A stretch of 64,000 bases of DNA from Actinomadura sp. KC06 (GTDB lineage Bacteria > Actinomycetota > Actinomycetes > Streptosporangiales > Streptosporangiaceae): positions 146,089 through 210,088 of the forward strand of contig NZ_SMKT01000001.1 of NCBI RefSeq assembly GCF_004348735.1, read 5' to 3'. Below, piece after piece: positions 51,901 through 59,861 of this stretch (positions within the stretch are counted from its first letter, which is position 1; every line of letters begins with the position of its first letter). Both the position numbers and the translations under genes were made by a program. The notes beneath the pieces are model-generated. The model did not search any database and was not told the DNA's origin. It was given only the letters and a program-made list of their open reading frames with translations.

Positions 51901-52828
51901 ACTCGATCAGCTTGACGAGCTTGCCGACCTCGTTGTTCACCTTCTCCTGGTTGGACATGTGCGCCTGCAGCCACAGGATCAGCTCGTCCAGGAAAAGAAT
52001 CAGCCCGGTATAGCCGTGCTGCCGGGCGTGCCGGCTCATCACCGCGAGGCCGTTCTCCAGCGGCAGGTAGGTCTCGGCGGCGCCGCGCGCGCCGTAGGCG
52101 TAGGTCGAGAAGGGGCCGTCGAGCAGCGCGGATTCCAGCGCCGCGCGCAGCGGGTCGCCGGGCGGCGCTTCGAGCGCCCGGTCGAGTTCGGCGCTGCCCC
52201 ACCGGGAGCCGGACGCACCGCCCAGGTCGAGGTTCGGGAGGTCGTCGTCGGGTTCGGGCCGGGCCGGTGCGGAACCGCCGAGCCACTGGGCGAACTTGGC
52301 GTCGTCGGCGAGGAACTCGCGTTGCCTGCGCGCGTCCCGAAGCATCGCGTCGGACCGGTGGACGGGCGGGCTGGACAGGCCGAGCCGCCGCGCCTCGGCC
52401 GCGTAGCCGCCGAGGATCGCCGAGTCGAGGTCGGTGACGCCGACCAGGTGGAACGGCACCATCATGAATTTCTGGTCGCGGAGCCATTCGTCGTGCTCGG
52501 CGACGAGGTCCTGGAACTCCGCCTTGCGCCGCGCCGCCGGATGGTTCTCCAGGAGCGCGTGCAGCACGGTCATGAAGTGGCTCTTGCCGGAGCCGAACGA
52601 CCCGTGCAGGTAGGCGGCGTTCGACTTGCCGCCCCGCACCGACGCCTTCACCAGGTTCAGCGAGTCGCGGAACGCCTTCTTGAGCTGGTCGGTGACGACG
52701 TATTCGTCGATGCGCTGGTCGGCCTCGTCGAATCCGCCGGTCAGCTCGACCTTGTAGTCGCCGGCGAGGACCTCCTCCGGGATGTCCAGGACGTCTCGCA
52801 GGTACAGTTCCGCCGCCCGCTCCGTCAC
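48938..52828 (-). CDS. pglY: BREX-2 ATPase PglY (BrxC-like)
   Basis: The 1296-aa protein starts 'AELYLRDVLDIPEEVLAGDY'. It has Walker A 'LHGSFGSGKSHF' (75-84), Walker B 'GLILFLDELILWLQ', 'PIVSFISRQRNLSQLVGD' and a long helical C-terminal half. PglY is the large AAA+ core of type 2 BREX, equivalent to BrxC of type 1. A 141-bp gap separates it from the HKD gene, and a -10-like TATCTT (minus strand) lies there, so pglYZ-brxD-brxHI may also have their own promoter. Confidence 0.95.
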   Translation of the reverse strand: MTERAAELYLRDVLDIPEEVLAGDYKVELTGGFDEADQRIDEYVVTDQLKKAFRDSLNLVKASVRGGKSNAAYLHGSFGSGKSHFMTVLHALLENHPAARRKAEFQDLVAEHDEWLRDQKFMMVPFHLVGVTDLDSAILGGYAAEARRLGLSSPPVHRSDAMLRDARRQREFLADDAKFAQWLGGSAPARPEPDDDLPNLDLGGASGSRWGSAELDRALEAPPGDPLRAALESALLDGPFSTYAYGARGAAETYLPLENGLAVMSRHARQHGYTGLILFLDELILWLQAHMSNQEKVNNEVGKLVKLIESGDADRPVPIVSFISRQRNLSQLVGDDVVGADVKNLEAAVQYLAGRFKVVTLEDTNLPEIIKKRILRPRTGMESALAEAFAKVESYNAAVKDALLDAHGATQADWNDFRDVYPLSPALLNVLVALAGALQRERTGLKLLNTILSRRRDDLRLGDLIPLGDLWDVLGRDVGEAFTDHLKQEAETARHFHAKVRAHLREKYGSEEHKDFRADDRIVKTLILSALAPDVSALSRLTGARLAALNQGSIQSRLSTPGSVVGTRLRELIAAGFGEIRADGDRDPVFTLHLSDLDVEPLLEQVGEQDNLGARRIWVKNRLWDLLGVSDTGAFVSERDIVWRGSRRTVEFVFENVRDPAALPAEQFRPSVEGRIRFVVDYPFDVHGQYPSDDAGRVDELRRGGLEADSLVWLPDHLSTQKANQLGRLLKIRYLLERDRLDDYASHLASDQRIRVRHQLQAQADNLASQLTALLQQLYGISGGDDGNVSAEVRDGQHILPLQPGHDRPRLQGGAGFEYNMLALADGLYSRIYPKHPDLDLTHTRKAVTAGELKIVLSWIAKAMEDRSGRTVVDRDRLGLLKRIVHPLELGEVHDGPLNVSFEWRRRIDQLAARHGRNGGDYPVEEIRQWIAEYGWTGLDKSVSSLIIAVYALLADRDWVLNGGRPEQFPGLEAVGSGWALRDQPKPSEQQYAKARARAAALFGVSVPEILSSRNVRNLAEQIREKARELEAPVNDVRRALEVHAPSLGIQDPDTPRRRSARNAADLLARLSAVRDQSTPLVQALADADYDISDQVLGSALVSAPAVHHALDGVQWSVLDGVAAFAGRGDTVGARAERLVQDLTETARTDEFVRSLPPVLEAANERAVALLTEASRQARPEPEPPRPPGGVPVPVPGPGDAGRVSLTDHGDPAIPSGPTGGGEAAGVPDPRMPGAGTPSHGRRRVESAHLEQALTEAVAGIEAEVRAFAAANPGVPIDIAWQPADDPDGVDGGPGR

Positions 52829-52969
52829 CCGTCGACTCCCCTCGCCTCACCTGCGCGCACGCCCTTGCCGCGAGCTTCAAAGATAGTGCCCGTGCGGGAT
52901 TCTCCCGGACCCCGCGCGCCCGATTCCCGTGCCGTTCCGGGCCCGCCGGGCTCGGCTGGCCGAAGCCGG

Positions 52970-55543
52970 TCACGTTCCGTGGTCGCGGAGCCTCCGCAGA
53001 AGGTCGGCGGGGTCGGCTCCGGCCAGTTCCAGGACGTCCAGCGCGCCCGGCGGCGGCGTCCGGCCGAGGGGCACCGGCCCGGCGACGAGACCGGCCCGCG
53101 GCGGACCTTCGCCCCCGGTCAGGCGCGACTCCGGGGTGCCCGACGGCGGGACGCGGTACACACGCCATCCCGGCCACATGGCCCGGGAACCGGCGACGAC
53201 GAGGTGGGGCCGGCGCCAGGCGACCAAGGTCCACCGGTCGCCGGTGACGGCGTGGACGAGGACGGTCTCCAGATGCCGTCCGAGGAGCGTCGCGACGCGT
53301 GCCGCCACAGGGACGGGGTTGGTGAACCTCCCGGTGACCCGGTAGATCCCGCGATCGGATTCCAGGATCAGCTCGTCCGCTGCGAGTTCCGCGGTGATCA
53401 GGGCCACCGGGTCGTCGGAACGGGCCAGGTCGAGCAGGCGCTCCCACCCCGAGCGGCTCAGCACGTTGGCATGCGCCAGCCGGGGCGGGATGAGCAGATC
53501 GCCCACCACGTCGGTCTCCGCGACCGAGACCCGGTCCTTGACGGCCTGCCAGGTACGGGCCGCGAGCAGGTCGTGGAGAGTTCCGCCGGTGAGCGAGGCT
53601 CCTCCGAGCAGCAGGCCCATGCAGACCGCGGTGACCGCCGTCACGTGCTGGACGGCCTCGTCCGGCACGTCGTCCTCGGGACGGGGCGCCAGGCCCTCCG
53701 CCAGCCGGGCGAGCGGCGCGCGCCAGGTGTCGTCGTCGAGTTCCCAGACGCCGTGCCCGAGGAGTTGGACGAACAGGCGGGCCACGAGGACGCGCAACAT
53801 CATCGGCGCCGGCTCCCGTCCGCCGGGGACGGTCCGGTCCACGGCCCGGATGGCCCACTGCCGCCACTCGCGCTTGCGGTCGGGCGGTATCTCCCCCGGC
53901 CCGGTGTCCTCGGCGTCGCCGTCCGGGCCGTCAGGGTCGTCGTCGACGGCGGCGTCGGCGGTCAGCCCCCAGCGCGGCCCCAGGGCAAGATCAGGGGCGC
54001 CGGCCCCGCCGAACAGTTTCAGGGTGAGGGGCCGTCCGATGGTCCGCTCGCATTCGTCCAGGTAGGCCGCGTAGCGGTCGTGGACGGCGGACGCCTGCGC
54101 GGACGGCGCCACGGACCGGGCGGGTAGCGCGGTGCGATGTTCGGCGACGAGGTCGGACAGCCGGAGCAGGTCATAGCGGAACCGGCGGCCCAGTTCCTCA
54201 TCCGTGAAGATCTCTTCTTCCGTGTACCCGTGGCGGAGGCGCGGGCGGTTCTCGTCCGCCTGGCGGCGGGCGCAGCGCGCGGGGTGGACGACGAAGACGG
54301 GCGGCGATTCGGTCCGGCCACCGGCGCGCGGGTCGACGATCCGCACCACCGCGCCCGCGAACTCGGGTACGGCGAACTCCTGCGCGGTGCGCCCGGCGGG
54401 GACGGTGCCGATCCTGGTCCACGACCCGGGCGAGCCGTCCGGCGACACTTCGACGGCGACGTCCACGTCATAGGGATGCGCCAGGGTGACCTGGAGCAGG
54501 CCCGCGCCGGTGAGCAGCGCGCCGAGGACGAGCAGGCCCGGGCGTCCCTCCACCGGCCGGACGGTGCGCCGCCCTCGCAGGTGCGTGACGGAGGTGGCGG
54601 TGCCCTCCGGCAGGAGCGGTGAGGGGACCTCGGTGAGGACGCCCAGTTCGCAGTTTCCACCGTTCATGACGGTGTCCAGCAGCGCGGTGGCGGTGAGGTT
54701 GGAGCTGCCCGTCAGGGCCGTCCATCGGCCGCCGGTCCGCCACTCCAGCAGCTTGCCGTGGCGTGGTCGCTGCTCCGCTAGCAGCCGCAGCTCAGCGTCC
54801 GAACCGGCGAGCGCTTCGAGGATGGCGTCCCCGTCGTAACTGCTCCAGCGTTCCTGGACACCGAGGACGACCCGGGACGGTGCGAGCCGCTCGACGATCC
54901 GGGCCAGAGCGCGGCCGTTCTGGTCGATGAACGGCGCGTAGAGGTGCAGTTCCTCGACGGGCCCGGCGGGCAGCTGGTCGACCAGCCCGGTGTCGAGGTT
55001 GTGCAGCACCCGCGCCGGACGCGAGGCGATGGGGAACTCCGCGAGCCGGGTCGCGATCTCCTTCAGCAGCTCCGTCGCGTAATGCGGCACCGCCACCGGG
55101 CCGCCCAGCGCGGCCAGCCACCGGCTCAGCTCGCGGAACGGCTCGGGGGCGCCGGTCTCGTGACCGCGCAGGACGGTCCACAACTCGTCGTTGTACCCCC
55201 ACCCGGCCATGGTCGGATTGCCCGAGCCGACCGCCGCGACGGCCTCGTGCGCGCCGATCAGCAGGGCGAGCTTCGGGTGGAACGAGCCGCGGCAGGCGGC
55301 GAGGCCATGGAAGTAGGACCGTCCGGCCATCCGCACGTCGACCGGGTCGTACAGGCCCTGCCCGGCGTCACCGATCACCGTGATGCGGGCGCCGAGCGCA
55401 CGCGCGGTCGGGATCAGCGTCTTCTCCAGGAACGGCAGGTCGACCGTGAAGCCCAGCAGGAGGAGCTCGTGGAGCTCGGCCTCGTCGGTGCGGTCGCGCC
55501 ATTCGCCGAGCAGCGTGAGCGGCGAGGTGAACTCCCAGGTCAC
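52970..55543 (-). CDS. phospholipase D-like (HKD) putative nuclease, BREX-associated
   Basis: The 857-aa protein has two HKD-type half-sites in its N-terminal half. The first is 'GSFHPKLALLIGAHEA' followed by 'VGSGNPTMAGW'; the second is 'RHGKLLEWRTGG' followed by 'LTGSSNLTATALL'. This is the arrangement of PLD-superfamily nucleases. The C-terminal 450 residues are unrecognised. The GTG start shares GTGA with the stop of the 509-aa gene. It is not a core BREX-2 gene, yet it is cotranscribed ahead of pglY. Confidence 0.85.
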   Translation of the reverse strand: MTWEFTSPLTLLGEWRDRTDEAELHELLLLGFTVDLPFLEKTLIPTARALGARITVIGDAGQGLYDPVDVRMAGRSYFHGLAACRGSFHPKLALLIGAHEAVAAVGSGNPTMAGWGYNDELWTVLRGHETGAPEPFRELSRWLAALGGPVAVPHYATELLKEIATRLAEFPIASRPARVLHNLDTGLVDQLPAGPVEELHLYAPFIDQNGRALARIVERLAPSRVVLGVQERWSSYDGDAILEALAGSDAELRLLAEQRPRHGKLLEWRTGGRWTALTGSSNLTATALLDTVMNGGNCELGVLTEVPSPLLPEGTATSVTHLRGRRTVRPVEGRPGLLVLGALLTGAGLLQVTLAHPYDVDVAVEVSPDGSPGSWTRIGTVPAGRTAQEFAVPEFAGAVVRIVDPRAGGRTESPPVFVVHPARCARRQADENRPRLRHGYTEEEIFTDEELGRRFRYDLLRLSDLVAEHRTALPARSVAPSAQASAVHDRYAAYLDECERTIGRPLTLKLFGGAGAPDLALGPRWGLTADAAVDDDPDGPDGDAEDTGPGEIPPDRKREWRQWAIRAVDRTVPGGREPAPMMLRVLVARLFVQLLGHGVWELDDDTWRAPLARLAEGLAPRPEDDVPDEAVQHVTAVTAVCMGLLLGGASLTGGTLHDLLAARTWQAVKDRVSVAETDVVGDLLIPPRLAHANVLSRSGWERLLDLARSDDPVALITAELAADELILESDRGIYRVTGRFTNPVPVAARVATLLGRHLETVLVHAVTGDRWTLVAWRRPHLVVAGSRAMWPGWRVYRVPPSGTPESRLTGGEGPPRAGLVAGPVPLGRTPPPGALDVLELAGADPADLLRRLRDHGT

Positions 55544-57069
55544 TCGCCCACCTCCAGCAGGTCGGCGCCGAGGGGCGTGAGCGACGCGGTTCCGTCCTCG
55601 GCGCGATGGTCGAGGAGGCCGAGTTGCTGGGCGAAGTCCCCGGCCTGGTGGAGGCGGGTGCCGATGTCGCCGTCGCCCTCGTCGCCGGTCTTGTAGTAAC
55701 GGCCGCCGCGTTCGTGGACGCGGGAGAACACCTTCATCCGCCCGTTGGCGTCGGGATGGGTCTTGGCCAGCGCGACGCGGCGGGCCTGCGCGAGCATGTC
55801 GTCCACGAGCCGGACGGCCAGGTCCCGCATCGGCCGGTCCGCGAAGTCGTCGATCAGCCGGGCGACCCACAGCGGGTTGAGGATGTCGTGCTGCGTCCCC
55901 AGGAATGTGGTCCGCGCCTCGCCGGACAGCTCGCCGGTGCGGCGCCCGCCGACCAGCAGCAGTTTCACGTTCACGAGAGGATCGCGCCGGTCGGCGTCCT
56001 GCATGATCTGGCGTTCGGCCGGTGCCGGTTGCCCGCCGCCCATCGTGTCGGGCAGTTCGCCGATGCAGGCCCGCAGGGACGTGGCGGGCATCGGGTCGGC
56101 CAGCCATGCGCGCAGCTCGTCCAGACTCCGGTCGGCGTCGCCGTCCTGCGAGCCGATCGACCGGACGAGCGCCGCCCACAGCCGCCGCCATGCGCTGACC
56201 GAGTAGTTCCGCAGCAGCAGTCCGCGCCACCCGAGGACGTTGTCCACGTGCCTGAGCACCGGATCGGTCTCGGCCTCGGGCCCGAAGGCCACGGCGGACC
56301 GGGCGCACACCTCCCAGCCGAGGGCCGCGTCGCCCCCGTGGAGGTGCACGGCACGAGCGAGCATCCGGAACGTCGCCCGGCGCCGGTGGTCGTCGGGCCC
56401 CCACTCCTCCGGGTCGTGGCGCCCGTTCCGGGTCGCGGTGAACAACCCGCGCATCCAGCGGACCTCCGGGCGTTCGGCGGCCTGCATCGCGAGCGGTGCG
56501 AGCGCCTCCAGCCGGGCACCGTCAAGGACGTCCGCGCCGGCGTCGCTCCACAGCGGCGCGAACAGCGCCGCGACATCTGGAGGGCAGGCGTGCCTGCCGG
56601 GGCGCGGCGCGTCGTCCTCGTTGACGGCCGTGCCGAGGACCGTGCTGGGGCCGAGGTACTGGGACCAGAACCCCGAGCGCCGCGGCGAGTACGGCTGGTC
56701 GCCGTCCATCCTCGCCGCCGCGCCGACGTGGAGGACGTCGGCGTGAAGCGAGTGCCTGACCTCGTCGACGGCGTGCGCCATGCCCGGCCAGGCGTCCGGG
56801 GCGTCGTGCAGGCGCGAGACTCCGGCAAGGACGACCTCGCTGCGCCGCAACAGCCGCAGGCTCGCCGCGCCGTCCAGGTCATGCTCGGCCGCGTGGGCGC
56901 CGAGTGCGGCGTACAGGGCGTAGTAGCGGACGTACCGGGTCACCGACGAGATCCCCGGGACCAGCAGTTCGATCGCACGCAGGACCGGCGCCTCCACTCG
57001 CAGCGGATACCGTCCCGCCCGTTGCTCGATCCCACGCTGCGACCATTCCGGACCCTCCATCAAAGCCAT
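55540..57069 (-). CDS. unknown 509-aa protein, first gene of the HKD-pglYZ stretch
   Basis: I do not recognise the family. The N-terminus is distinctive: 'RGIEQRAGRYPLRVEAPVLR', then 'LLVPGISSVTRYVRYYALYA', which recalls defence-island proteins with a 'PG-S-TR-RY' motif. The rest is mostly helical and Arg-rich; near the end are 'MKVFSRVHERGGRYYKTGDE' and a winged-helix-like tail. It is coupled to the HKD gene by GTGA. A decayed copy of its first 55 codons lies at 31195-31373. Confidence 0.82.
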   Translation of the reverse strand: MALMEGPEWSQRGIEQRAGRYPLRVEAPVLRAIELLVPGISSVTRYVRYYALYAALGAHAAEHDLDGAASLRLLRRSEVVLAGVSRLHDAPDAWPGMAHAVDEVRHSLHADVLHVGAAARMDGDQPYSPRRSGFWSQYLGPSTVLGTAVNEDDAPRPGRHACPPDVAALFAPLWSDAGADVLDGARLEALAPLAMQAAERPEVRWMRGLFTATRNGRHDPEEWGPDDHRRRATFRMLARAVHLHGGDAALGWEVCARSAVAFGPEAETDPVLRHVDNVLGWRGLLLRNYSVSAWRRLWAALVRSIGSQDGDADRSLDELRAWLADPMPATSLRACIGELPDTMGGGQPAPAERQIMQDADRRDPLVNVKLLLVGGRRTGELSGEARTTFLGTQHDILNPLWVARLIDDFADRPMRDLAVRLVDDMLAQARRVALAKTHPDANGRMKVFSRVHERGGRYYKTGDEGDGDIGTRLHQAGDFAQQLGLLDHRAEDGTASLTPLGADLLEVGE

Positions 57070-57203
57070 ACGCCCCTTCTCCCGTTAACCACGGAATTTA
57101 GAGGGAATGGCCCGAACGGGGCCTACGGAAAGGGAGTATGCAACACCGAACCGTTATCCGCCGCCCTACGGTCGACCGGGCCCGCGGTTTTCGGCCGCCC
57201 GAT

Positions 57204-57674
57204 TCAGCGCTGCCACCGCCTGGGGGTCCCGGGAGGCCAGCGGAGCATGTGACCGCGCATGCGAGTCCACGTCGGCCAGCGTATGAACACCCCGTCCGTC
57301 AGGCCCAAGCGCATGTACATGAATAACGCGAGGGTGCCCCCGAGCCCCAGGAGAAGGTACAAGAGAGCCCGCAGCCCTTCTCCAGCGGGGATTATCAGCA
57401 GCCCGCAGAGCACGGTGATCGCCAGGCTCACCTTCCACCCCCACTCCAACATCTGTTGCCGCTGCCTGGCCCTCGCTAACGAGGACACTCGCACGGTAAA
57501 CGTTCTGCCGCAGACGGGGCACTCCATCCGCACGTCCTCATAGCCACGCTCTGGCCGCTCGACGGGGATGGGATGAACGAGCCACTCGTGCCTGGTGACG
57601 ACGACACCGGGATTGGTGGACAGTAAATGCCCGTACCCGATCCCTGGATAGGGCCCCAAGGGCAGCCTGCTCAT
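57204..57674 (-). CDS. small membrane protein with CxxC knuckle
   Basis: The 156-aa protein has a cytoplasmic N-terminal part with 'MECPVCGRTFTVRVSSLARA' (one CxxC), then two membrane segments ('WGWKVSLAITVLCGLLIIPA' and 'LLYLLLGLGGTLALFMYMRL') and a basic tail. No family recognised. The ATG at 57674 has an excellent GGAAGGAG, so the longer upstream frame is rejected. Confidence 0.8.
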   Translation of the reverse strand: MSRLPLGPYPGIGYGHLLSTNPGVVVTRHEWLVHPIPVERPERGYEDVRMECPVCGRTFTVRVSSLARARQRQQMLEWGWKVSLAITVLCGLLIIPAGEGLRALLYLLLGLGGTLALFMYMRLGLTDGVFIRWPTWTRMRGHMLRWPPGTPRRWQR

Positions 57675-57874
57675 ATCCGCTCCTTCCGGCAGGTGCATCA
57701 ACGGTAGCCGCGCCGTCACGCGTGTCCACTCCTGCGAGTAGCCGAATCCGGCCAGAAAGGCGAGTTTGCAGCTCGCACCCATTGAAGCCCTTAAGTGTGC
57801 GCGGAGCTCGTGGTTCTAGAGGACATGAATGACCTCGGCAGGGTGACCCGAAATGGTGCTCGTCGGCCGGGAGC

Positions 57875-57997
57875 TCATGCCGTGTTTTCGGCGCTGACCC
57901 GGTCCTCGGACCTGCGGGGCCGCCGTTCTGCGACCACCGCCGACGCGACGACGCCCACGGTCCCCGCTCCGCCGAGCAGTCCCGCGACCGGGTTCAC
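57875..57997 (-). CDS. possible 40-aa membrane peptide
   Basis: A GTG overlapping the stop of the preceding small frame (GTGA) opens 40 codons: 'VNPVAGLLGGAGTVGVVASA', then a basic, polar tail. One hydrophobic stretch would span a membrane. It may be real but could equally be the shifted end of a decayed membrane gene. Confidence 0.3.
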   Translation of the reverse strand: MNPVAGLLGGAGTVGVVASAVVAERRPRRSEDRVSAENTA

Positions 57998-58164
57998 GAT
58001 CCGGACACCGTCGAGGTGGCATAGCAGCCCGGCTCGCGCACGCCGTCCATGCCGAACCACCGCCACGATGCCGCGCGCGACCGCATCACGGCGACGACCA
58101 TCCCGGCCAAAGAACCCAGCAGGAGGGCAAGCGTCAATACGATGGCTCCCTCGGGGACCGACAC
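57994..58164 (-). CDS. possible 56-aa membrane peptide
   Basis: A GTG-initiated frame reads 'VSVPEGAIVLTLALLLGSLA', then 'GMVVAVMRSRAA', a single membrane segment followed by a polar tail. No clear ribosome site. It is followed with GTGA overlap by the 40-aa frame. Confidence 0.3.
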   Translation of the reverse strand: MSVPEGAIVLTLALLLGSLAGMVVAVMRSRAASWRWFGMDGVREPGCYATSTVSGS

Positions 58165-58185
58165 CACCGCAGCTCATGGCGCCGA

Positions 58186-58353
58186 TCACCCGCCGCACGG
58201 AGCGTTGAGTGTCGAGATATCCGTGCCGGGATAATCGTCGTACTCCTGTACTTGCCAAATGGCCGGAGTGAGCAAGAAGAGGGCCAGGAACAGCGAGCAC
58301 ACTGGAACTATGAAAGGATACCCTTTTGTCCACCGCGCCGATGACGGATTCAC
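58186..58353 (-). CDS. possible 55-aa membrane peptide coupled to the amidase relic
   Basis: The GTG overlaps the amidase-like stop (GTGA). The product is 'VNPSSARWTKGYPFIVPVCS', then 'LFLALFLLTPAIWQVQEYDD', with one membrane segment. The coupling suggests it was cotranscribed with the amidase while that gene was intact. Confidence 0.4.
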   Translation of the reverse strand: MNPSSARWTKGYPFIVPVCSLFLALFLLTPAIWQVQEYDDYPGTDISTLNAPCGG

Positions 58354-58950
58354 CTCACATGCCCGATAGGAGCCAGCCCTTTCCACCGAGGTTTGTAGGT
58401 GTCGTGGTCAGGTGAGTTGTGCTGAGCGTAGTAGATCGAGTACTGATCAGGGCCCGTGACCTGGGAGACGATGGACGCGTGAGTGAGATACCCCTCCGCC
58501 TTGCTCTCCCAGTACATCGAGTCGCCGACACTCACCTCACTGTAAGATTTCTCCCAGTAGACGCGGCCTTGGCCATTGAAATGGGCGGTGGTGGTTGATC
58601 ACCGCAGACCAGGTGTAGGAGTCTTTCCACCAGAAAACCTTGGTTCTTCTGTTCTCCCACCAGGCCTTGTCGCTCTTCCTGTCCCCATCCCTCTCCGGAA
58701 CGCCTCCGCCGCGGTGCATCGCTTTGGAAATGAAGTTGGTGCAGTCCGGGTTGGCTTCGTGCTCCTCCGTAGGCGCCTTCTCCGCGGCCCAGATCCCAAT
58801 ATTGTAGTTGTCGATGGCTCCGAGACGGGCGACGCGCTTCTTGGCCGCCGTCACCGTCCCGCCGACGCTGTCGAGGGGGAATGACTGGCCGTTCCCCAAC
58901 CCCTGAAGCCGCCGGGGCCTGCTCGGTCGTGAAGGTGTTGATGCGCTGGT
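58350..58950 (-). pseudogene. amidase-domain (Amidase_6-like) gene, truncated and frameshifted
   Basis: Two consecutive frames together give the domain order of Amidase_6 (PF12671). One has 'ANPDCTNFISKAMHRGGGVP' (catalytic Cys), 'WWENRRTKVFWWKDSYTWSA' and 'VINHH'. The other continues from about 58590 with 'HFNGQGRVYWEKSYSEVSVG', 'DSMYWESKAEGYLTHASIVS' (catalytic His) and 'YYAQHNSPDHDTY'. A one-base shift joins them. The 5' part with a signal peptide is missing and a transposase relic takes its place, so the gene is probably dead. Confidence 0.7.
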
Positions 58951-58997
58951 TACCGGTGATTTCGCCATCGGCTGCAACGGCCGCTATCGACTGCACC

Positions 58998-59290
58998 AGT
59001 GACGGTCCAGGATGACCAACGCCTTGCGCTATGCGGTCCGCATCGCCTCGCGCAGGTCGGGCGCCGGTTCGGTGAGCAGGGCGACGACCTCGCTGACATG
59101 GCGGTGCGCGGTCGCCGTACCGACCTCGAACGCGGCGGCCAGGCGCTCGAAGGTCTCGTTGCAGCGCAGGGCGCACCAGCACCGGCAGGGCCTGACGGCC
59201 CGGCGGCAGCACTCGCCACCGCGAACCGTTCCGGCGGCGGTGGCCGGTGATGAGGTCGGCCACGAAGGCAGGGGTCGCGGGCGACAGCTC
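58998..59290 (-). pseudogene. transposase relic (IS5-like, helix-turn-helix part)
   Basis: Shifted frames read 'LITGHRRRNGSRWRVLPPGR', 'QALPVLV', then 'LRCNETFERLAAAFEVGTAT', 'AHRHVSEVVALLTEPAPDL', 'REAMRTA-stop-RKALVILD'. This is the typical N-terminal region of IS5-family DDE transposases up to the first catalytic Asp ('VILD'). The catalytic domain is missing and there is an internal stop and a shift, so it is inactive. Confidence 0.75.
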
Positions 59291-59394
59291 CTGGCAAGGC
59301 GGTTGTTCTGGTCGACTTCGCATTCACCAGGGGCCTCGCTGTGTCACCGGCCGAATCCGCCTACCGCAACGATGCTGTGACCAGTCCGATCAAG

Positions 59395-59645
59395 ATGGAA
59401 AGGCTCGCTGTGCGCGTGCGGCGCGTAGTCGTCGCCGCGCGGCTCGGAGAAGACTTTGGCCTTGCCGTCCAGCCGATCGAGCAGCAGGTACAGCGGAATG
59501 TCGGCCGCGGCGTGGCCCCGGCGCTTGGGCCCGCGGTCGCGTTCGGCGCCCTTGCGGTCCCACCGGCGGCCGGACGTCATCTCCAGAACCATCGCGACTC
59601 AGTAGGGCTTGCGGTGTCCACTCGCGGCCCGCGCACGCGCCCCTG
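59395..59645 (-). pseudogene. Uma2-family gene relic (copy 2 of the block)
   Basis: The frame 'MVLEMTSGRRWDRKGAERDR', then 'GPKRRGHAAADIPLYLLLDR', 'KVFSEPRGDDY' matches the intact Uma2 at 17509-18081 almost residue for residue, also at DNA level. Just upstream 'GACAGREWTP' continues the match in another frame. The N-terminal half and the C-terminal end are gone. Confidence 0.8.
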
Positions 59646-59861
59646 GGGGTCGACCAGGTTCTTGGTGAGCGAGCCGCTGACGGGTTCGCCCGCCCCGACG
59701 TCCACGAAGGAGCCGCCGGGACGGTCGGCGAACGCGCGCGTCTGCTCGAAGTCCTCTGTGTTGCCGCGGAGCTCCACTCTTGTGCGGCGAGGCACAATTT
59801 GGCCAGTTCAGGACCCGGTTTCCGGCGGGACGGGCCCACCGCCGACCGCTACGCTCCCGCT

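Noticed and set aside
46155..54127. Long plus-strand frames opposite pglZ, pglY and the HKD gene
   Set aside because: Low-complexity Gly/Arg/Val-rich translations without motifs. The opposite strand encodes recognisable BREX proteins with 4-bp overlaps.
42767..57069. DISARM system (helicase plus phospholipase D protein)
   Set aside because: PglZ, PglY and BrxD are specific for BREX, no DUF1998 DrmB is present and the helicase is Lhr-like BrxHI.
42767..57069. A methyltransferase-free BREX variant
   Set aside because: First considered because no pglX adjoins pglY. The frame at 63334-64000 then proved to match the PglX C-terminus, so the system is split, not methylase-free.
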